Source of the DNA: Whitmania pigra
Taxonomy: Eukaryota > Annelida > Clitellata > Hirudinida > Haemopidae
Direction of reading: 5' to 3'
NCBI GenBank assembly: GCA_021613335.1
Contig: JAJTWR010000236.1
Location: forward strand, 1,197,001 to 1,261,000
Length of the DNA: 64,000 nucleotides
The notes beneath the pieces are model-generated. The model was given only the letters and a program-made list of their open reading frames with translations. It was not told the origin of the DNA and searched no databases. Position numbers and translations under genes: made by a program. Below are positions 59,101-64,000 of this stretch, piece after piece. Position 1 is the first letter of the stretch; every line of letters begins with the position of its first letter.

Positions 59101-59298
59101 GTCAAATGGTGACTTGCTTGGTGAAGACGGACTGTTTGCAGATGGCGAACCGTCGCTCGACGTTAAAATCTGTTCCTTGGCAGTGGTGGAGCGAGAGAGT
59201 TGCGGAGAATCGACTGAATTGTCTATTTTACATTTATGTGCAGGCGACGTTGTAGATTTCTTGTTGCCCAACCCAAAATGCTTTAATATTTTAGCCAT
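53146..59298 (-). CDS. SHB/SHE/SHF-family SH2 adapter, about 612 aa
   Basis: Seven exons on the reverse strand: 59298-58849, 57903-57813, 56391-55825, 55201-54908, 54302-54173, 53545-53426 and 53332-53146. All are in phase (1839 nt). The N-terminus MAKILKHFGLGNKK matches the MAK-start of SHB-type adapters. The middle is disordered, with Pro runs (NPPPIPAKT, ELPPPPPNLL) for SH3 binding and candidate phosphotyrosine sites (MEYDDPYEE, IEYDEPWDQ). The last about 100 residues are an SH2 domain: WFHGTISRIEAENIL, FLVRMSES (the phosphotyrosine-binding Arg is present), FDFSLSLK, GFMHMKI and the family ending KLPIKGAEH-SLVYPV. The linker DPRIPLEEQ before the SH2 is also typical. These proteins couple activated receptor tyrosine kinases to downstream effectors at the membrane. 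The family is certain; which vertebrate member it corresponds to is not. Confidence 0.92.
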
Positions 59299-59793
59299 TA
59301 AATAAATTTAAATGGCGATGCGGAGATCAGGCCAAACAATAATTGCAAAACAAATTAATCAGAACCAAAGATATGAGTCAGCTGCATGACAACATTATGC
59401 TAATTTTGTCGCTCAAACAATTTTAAGGTTGCATTTTATTCTCATTTTTGATTATTAGCTTATAATATTTTCAATAAAGTAAAAATTTAAACTACCCGAT
59501 TACAACCTATTTGTGAAGCAGAAATTTAACTTGCGCATAAAAATGCTCCTAACGCGCACCCATTGCAGTCTCTCCGCTGTCACACCAATTCTAAAGATAA
59601 TTTCTGGTGGACTTTTTCGTTATCTATCGAGGTCCGAATTTCCAATCAAAGATCATCTCAGTTCACCACAGTACGTAACAAAAATACTGTGTTTTCACAT
59701 ATTTCCCCACAATCAAGCTCAACATGCAAAAATTATGGGCCTATCCAATAGTTTATTACAGAAAAAAATCAAAAACAATGTTCATGTCAAGTA
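59299..59793. other. Short interval between SHB-like start and RSL24D1 3' end
   Basis: 495 bp. It holds the RSL24D1 3' UTR and the SHB-like upstream region. The plus-strand frame 59513-59938 is an antisense shadow. Confidence 0.5.
59752..59757 (-). terminator. Poly(A) signal AATAAA of RSL24D1
   Basis: The reverse-strand hexamer AATAAA lies 36 bases after the RSL24D1 stop. Confidence 0.55.
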
Positions 59794-61394
59794 TTATTCT
59801 GTAACTTCCATAAATGTGTCTTCTGCAACAACAGCACTCTCTGCAATTTTGACTTTCGTCTTCCTCTTTTCCTTCATTCTTTCTTTCACTATAATAAGTA
59901 GAATTAGTGTAATTTTTATTACTTGCATCACTAAATAATCAACCAAAGCAGACCTTCCTCCAATTTTTACCAAGACATAAAATGAAATGGGATATTGAAA
60001 AGGGCCCATAATGAAGGCACACAAGTTTGAACAAGCCAATGGCACCAAATACGAATAACAAATTACCCGAGTTCTTGATGAGGTACATGTTTTCTTGCAC
60101 CAACTTGAGGTTCTCAGTGTCCTTCAGTTGAAGACCCTTTGTGAGTCTGAGAAAAATGAAATACTTCAATATGAATCATTATTCTTTTGAATTGTATGAG
60201 ATCATCACAATTGCAAATAATACAATAATAATACAAACATGTTTTTGCTCTCTCAAAAGATCAGTTCATTTCAAAGAGAAAATAAAACATAAATATCTAA
60301 ACTTTTCCTCATGGTGTGACATGTCATTTGCACATTCAATCATCCAATTAATGGACTTGACAATATAATGCTTATGCAATTAAAAGTCATGTCTCCAATG
60401 TAATATTTTACTGTCTATAGCTGGGTCAACAGCCATAATTCTATTTTTATCAATAATAATCCACAAGATGTTGAGCACAAGTTAAGGAGTTGAAAATTAA
60501 AATTAGTAATTAAATCTAATGTTTAGAGCAACTTTATGAAAAATGAAATATTAGAAAATGTTTTCACCTCTCTCTTATGAATTGGTTCTCCCTTTTGTTT
60601 TTAACGGCTGATACCTTCTTCATTGCCTCAACTGTTAAAATGATTGTGTTTATGAATGTATGATAATATTTAAAAGTTACGTACTAATTTCTAGTCTTTA
60701 GACAATTTTTCAATTGAGTTTTAAATATTAACAGTTGTGACCATGTTGCAATAAATCTATTCTATGCTTTTGAACATATCAAATGCAACATTTCATCTTT
60801 TCAAAGTTCAGTTCTTCAACTATGCAACAGCTAGCGTTGCCTTACGAAGATGACACTCCTTGGTGCCATTTGTCTAATTAGGAGTCTCTACCAACTATGA
60901 ATCATGGTTCTTAAATGTAATTTTTAAGCATAATTAAACAGTTTACTTTGGTAATTTCAACAACTCAATATGTTTACAGCTTTACATACCTATCATCTAG
61001 TTAGAAAAAGTTATAAACAAACTTGTTTTTTGGAAGAGAGCTCTGTCGTATTTAACAGGAATGTCACGTCTCTTTTCGAATTCATAAATTGGATCGACTG
61101 CCAGTTCTTTACCGGCGGCCTTCCTGAAGGCCTTCGTCCATTTAACCTTCCTGGGATTACGTTTCTTTGCGAATGCCTTCTTACACTTCGATCGGCAAAA
61201 TCTGAATATCTGGGCGTAGAAATTACAAATGGTACATAACAGTCGCTTGGATGACAATTCTCTAATGTTTTCAATCAAAATTTCAACAAATGCGCAATAT
61301 GGCGTGAACTCACTTTATTGTCATTTCTCACGAAAACACTACCGTGACCCGGATAGCAAGGAGAAGAACAAAAATAACACTTCTCAACCCTCAT
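59794..61394 (-). CDS. RSL24D1: Ribosome biogenesis protein RLP24 / RSL24D1, complete, 168 aa
   Basis: Five exons on the reverse strand: 61394-61314, 61209-61023, 60631-60568, 60146-60067 and 59888-59794, with phases 0, 1, 2, 1 and 507 nt. It opens [18 protein letters not shown]. Cys6 and Cys9 pair with the C-x3-C of [12 protein letters not shown] to form the L24e-type zinc site. [22 protein letters not shown] is the near-invariant RLP24 core. The rest is a charged helix. The length fits the human protein (163 aa), and it is distinct from the ribosomal paralogue RPL24 by its ending and by [18 protein letters not shown]24 loads on pre-60S particles in the nucleolus and is swapped for RPL24 in the cytoplasm after the AAA-ATPase Drg1/SPATA5 acts. 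Confidence 0.97.
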
Positions 61395-61924
61395 TTTCGG
61401 CTTAAATTTATAAAATTAATTCAAGTTCCAGATATACTCCGCCCAGGCTGTTTGGGCGATAAGTTAGAGCGATAACTAAAGAACAATTGTTTCACATCAT
61501 TTAAACAAACACTTATTAACTAATGCATAAAATTCATGAGCATTTAATTAGACTATATTAATAAAATGTAATAAAAATAAATAAATAAATGAAATTAAAA
61601 AACTAAATTGTAAATTGAACTTCGGAATGTGATTATTTAGTTACCTCTGGCTATTTCACGTCTTGAACTTCAAAAAGGTTATTTTCAAGCATTATTTTGG
61701 GTCAAAATGAAGTTTTTAGTATCTTTGTGTTTAGGAGCAAAGCAATACAGACTATTACAATCCAAGATGTTATGGGAGTAAAGATACAAAACACATCAAG
61801 CTTCTTAACGACTTTCACCATTACTTTACATTACCATGCACCATTGAATGTTGTACGGTTATCGCGACCACGAATAGAATTTCTTGCTTATATTTTTGTC
61901 GAGATGATCAATGATCAACAGTAG
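61395..61924. other. RSL24D1 upstream flank, no gene recognised
   Basis: AT-rich. It should contain the RSL24D1 promoter. The plus-strand frame at 61697-61924 shows no domain. Confidence 0.5.
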
Positions 61925-62245
61925 AGCAACCATGTTGTAATGTTAACCGCATTTTTGTTTATTTTATTAAGTGGGTAGAAGACCGAAGCCTCCTACCTGC
62001 CCACTATCAAACAGCAAAACATTGGGAACAGAAACGAAAGGTTCAATCAGTAATAGACGAGAAAAGGAGACAAGTCATATTCATTGAGAGGGGAGGTGAA
62101 GCGACTATAGGTGCTAACTGAGACTAAGCTAGGTAGTTTGTTCCAAACGTTAATAAATCGATTTGTGAAAAAATATTTGGTGTTGTCTATTGCGCAAACA
62201 TATGACCTTAGTTTAAATTGATGACCCCTAGTTTATTACGAGAAT
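61925..62245 (-). mobile_element. 3' remnant of a non-LTR (LINE) retrotransposon
   Basis: On the reverse strand, 62229-62047 reads as the last 60 codons of a LINE reverse-transcriptase polyprotein. It contains the familiar tail pattern R-G-H-x-F-K-L and then YFFTNRFINVWNKLPSLV followed by a terminator. About 120 bp of 3' UTR follow, ending near TTAATAAAATAAACAAAAATG. The copy is 5'-truncated to about 300 bp, as is usual for LINE debris, and cannot move. CR1, Jockey or a related clade is possible. Confidence 0.75.
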
Positions 62246-62525
62246 AAAACAGTTTGAAAATAAAAGGCGATGATTTAATCAAATGAATAAAACCTACAAA
62301 ACAGTTGGAAAGATAAGTAAAGTTCATCGTCATCTGTCGATATATTACATAACGTCATTCAACTATTTTTCCGAATAAGTTTGCAAAAAGGATTTCCAGG
62401 CTTGCTTATTTGGATTTTGATTGGTAACAAATTTCTTTGATTCCAAATCAGCATTAGAGAGACTTTTACCTGTAAAGTTAATTTTCTAATTTACTAAAAA
62501 CTAAATATTATGAAACTATTTATAA
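62246..62525. other. Flank between LINE remnant and edge gene
   Basis: 280 bp, AT-rich, with no signal beyond the expected 3' UTR of the leftward gene at 62526. Confidence 0.5.
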
Positions 62526-64000
62526 TCAATAGCAACCTGGTAATTTTGTGTTAATTTCTGGAAGAACGCACTTTTCAAGGACACCTTTCTTGCTTGGAGT
62601 CTTCTTTAAAGTGCCGAACTTAGTTACTAGACTCTCAACAGGAAGATGAGATGCTGCATCAATGGATTCATCGTTTAAGGTTGTTGCTTCTTCCAGCGAG
62701 TTCGTGGCATTAAGTGTGTTTCTAGGTTTTTTGTTCTCGCTTGAAATAGACTGGCTTTCTTCCAAGATAAGATTTGATTGATTTTGATATTTTTGGCGTA
62801 ATCCTTGGAGCATGGGACTGCTTGAAGTCTTATGAACAGAGAATGTTGAGGATTTCTTTGGTAAAATCCTGTCAGATTTTTTAATGCCTTCACTTGCCTT
62901 GATGCTTTCGAAAAATGCTTTGGCCTCCGAAACCGCCAAAATTTCATCTGACTTATCATCAGTTACCTTAACTTCGCCTTTTGAAACTGCATGTTCAGTA
63001 ATACAGTTTGGTTCCAGTCCGTATTCTTCTACAGAACGATTTGAAAAGTTTGATTCTAACTCTATACTTTTCTCAATAGGCCTTATTTGAATCGGTTTCC
63101 GCTGCAGACTGGCAGCAGATGTGGACCTTTTTACGCCCGTAACTTTGGTATATCCAGTCCCATCTACTTTATTTGCCGATTCAAAAATCTTTTTGGATTC
63201 TTGGAGTCTCTTTCCAAACTTTACGATTTTAATGAAGTCATTACCCTGGTTTGTAACCAAATCGTCAACTGGTGTCGAACTAGAACCGTCCACTTTGTTT
63301 TGTGTAACATTCTCTGGATCTATTGCGCAATTCTTTCCAAGTTCTAGAGACAAGCTTTTTATCTGTTCCTCCGTGAAACCCTTTACCTTTGGACCTTTTC
63401 CATGGCCAAATATAACATTTCTGAGATTTGTATCTGTCATTGGAATGCATCTAATTATTTCTGAATTACTTCCACTATTTGAGTGGTTATCTACTTCCAT
63501 AAATTTATGGTCCGGAGTCGTGCCAGTTTCGAGATTTTCGTTATCTAAAACGTCGGTTTTGGTCTGGTTTGCTTCCGAATGATTTGGATCGAAGGAACTC
63601 TCTTTGTGCTCAACAAGGCTTTCTAACTCTTCCTTTTGAACCAAGCTATTTTGATGTGACACGTTACATCTAATTTGGTCATTACTTGGATATAAATTAG
63701 GAGTTTCTGAAATGTCTTCAATTTTTGAATTAGGACATTCAGAAAGTATTTCCAGTTTTGTAGACCTTTGAAGTTCCAGTGTCGTTTTGATTTGTTCCTC
63801 TGTAAAGCCAAGAACTTTCGGAGCTTTTTTGAGTTTAAATGTCTTGGGTGCTGTAGGAAGTTTTACTTTTTGATGTTCGACCTCACTGTGTTGAGCAAAG
63901 CCCTGAGCACTTTCACTATTGCGAGTTTGAGTTATTGCTAAACAATTGATCGCCGATTCACTTTTAAAGCCGGTATCGGAATAGCTATCAATACTAGTAC
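62526..64000 (-). CDS. C-terminal part of an unrecognised protein with FTEEQI repeats (5' end outside window)
   Basis: A single reverse-strand frame is open from the window edge to TAG-free 62526 (stop after LPGCY), about 490 codons. It has no splice need inside the window. The composition is Ser/Glu/Lys/Asn-rich and probably disordered. A motif recurs: KKAPKVLGFTEEQIKTTLEL (about 63815) and GKGPKVKGFTEEQIKSLSLE (about 63390), spaced roughly 140 residues apart, which implies a repeat protein whose other copies lie off-window. Other features are the basic KKTPSKKGVLEK near the end and a KFGKRLQESKKIFESANK helix. No domain family was recognised. Serial short motifs in a long disordered chain are seen in scaffold, spindle and DNA-repair mediators, but function is unknown. 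Confidence 0.6.
   Translation of the reverse strand, partial: TSIDSYSDTGFKSESAINCLAITQTRNSESAQGFAQHSEVEHQKVKLPTAPKTFKLKKAPKVLGFTEEQIKTTLELQRSTKLEILSECPNSKIEDISETPNLYPSNDQIRCNVSHQNSLVQKEELESLVEHKESSFDPNHSEANQTKTDVLDNENLETGTTPDHKFMEVDNHSNSGSNSEIIRCIPMTDTNLRNVIFGHGKGPKVKGFTEEQIKSLSLELGKNCAIDPENVTQNKVDGSSSTPVDDLVTNQGNDFIKIVKFGKRLQESKKIFESANKVDGTGYTKVTGVKRSTSAASLQRKPIQIRPIEKSIELESNFSNRSVEEYGLEPNCITEHAVSKGEVKVTDDKSDEILAVSEAKAFFESIKASEGIKKSDRILPKKSSTFSVHKTSSSPMLQGLRQKYQNQSNLILEESQSISSENKKPRNTLNATNSLEEATTLNDESIDAASHLPVESLVTKFGTLKKTPSKKGVLEKCVLPEINTKLPGCY

Noticed and set aside
59513..59938. 141-codon plus-strand frame
   Set aside because: Antisense to the RSL24D1 last exon, with no recognisable domain.

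Overview
This is nuclear DNA of an animal, almost certainly an invertebrate bilaterian. Genes are split by many short AT-rich GT-AG introns, intergenic DNA is AT-rich and full of trinucleotide and tetranucleotide microsatellites, and the recognisable genes (a class A GPCR, an NR0B-type nuclear receptor, an SHB-type SH2 adapter, a TTLL10-type ligase, PFAS and RSL24D1) are metazoan. A lophotrochozoan such as an annelid or mollusc is plausible, but nothing in the window proves it. The gene models were built by hand from splice signals and reading phase. For the models called complete, every exon joins in frame.

Layout. 1-4415 (+) holds the 3' four exons of a GPCR with eroded signature motifs. 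4416-8251 is non-coding and contains a 34-bp minisatellite. 8252-12917 (-) holds two tandem paralogues, B then A. Each has an RIIa-like docking domain followed by serially duplicated phase-1 exons carrying a Pro-Pro-x-Asp...Gly-Tyr motif. 13162-14738 (-) is a CFAP97-like gene with an RS-rich N-terminus. 15397-19175 (+) is a 12-finger C2H2 protein. 19368-24149 (-) is a TTLL10-like ligase using two GC-AG introns. 26041-28183 (-) is an unrecognised low-complexity, lysine-rich protein. 29035-38079 (+) is a complete 23-exon PFAS with one GC-AG intron. 39077-44964 (-) is an NR0B (DAX1/SHP)-like nuclear receptor without a DNA-binding domain. 48053-51700 (+) is an unrecognised 14-exon gene with a hAT-type non-autonomous transposon in one intron. 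52281-52870 (-) is a possible frameshifted membrane protein. 53146-59298 (-) is an SHB-family adapter. 59794-61394 (-) is RSL24D1. 61925-62245 (-) is the tail of a dead non-LTR retrotransposon. 62526-64000 (-) is the 3' part of an unrecognised protein with a repeated Phe-Thr-Glu-Glu-Gln-Ile motif.

How the genes relate. PFAS (purine synthesis) and RSL24D1 (60S biogenesis) are housekeeping genes. The GPCR, nuclear receptor and SH2 adapter are signalling genes. The block from 8.2 to 24.1 kb is enriched for likely ciliary or flagellar factors: two RIIa proteins, CFAP97-like and TTLL10-like, with the C2H2 gene among them. The most novel material is the pair of RIIa/PPxD-repeat paralogues, which show gene duplication, exon duplication, decaying exon copies and a 15-nt microexon. 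Next come the DBD-less receptor with three LxxLL boxes and the two unrecognised genes.
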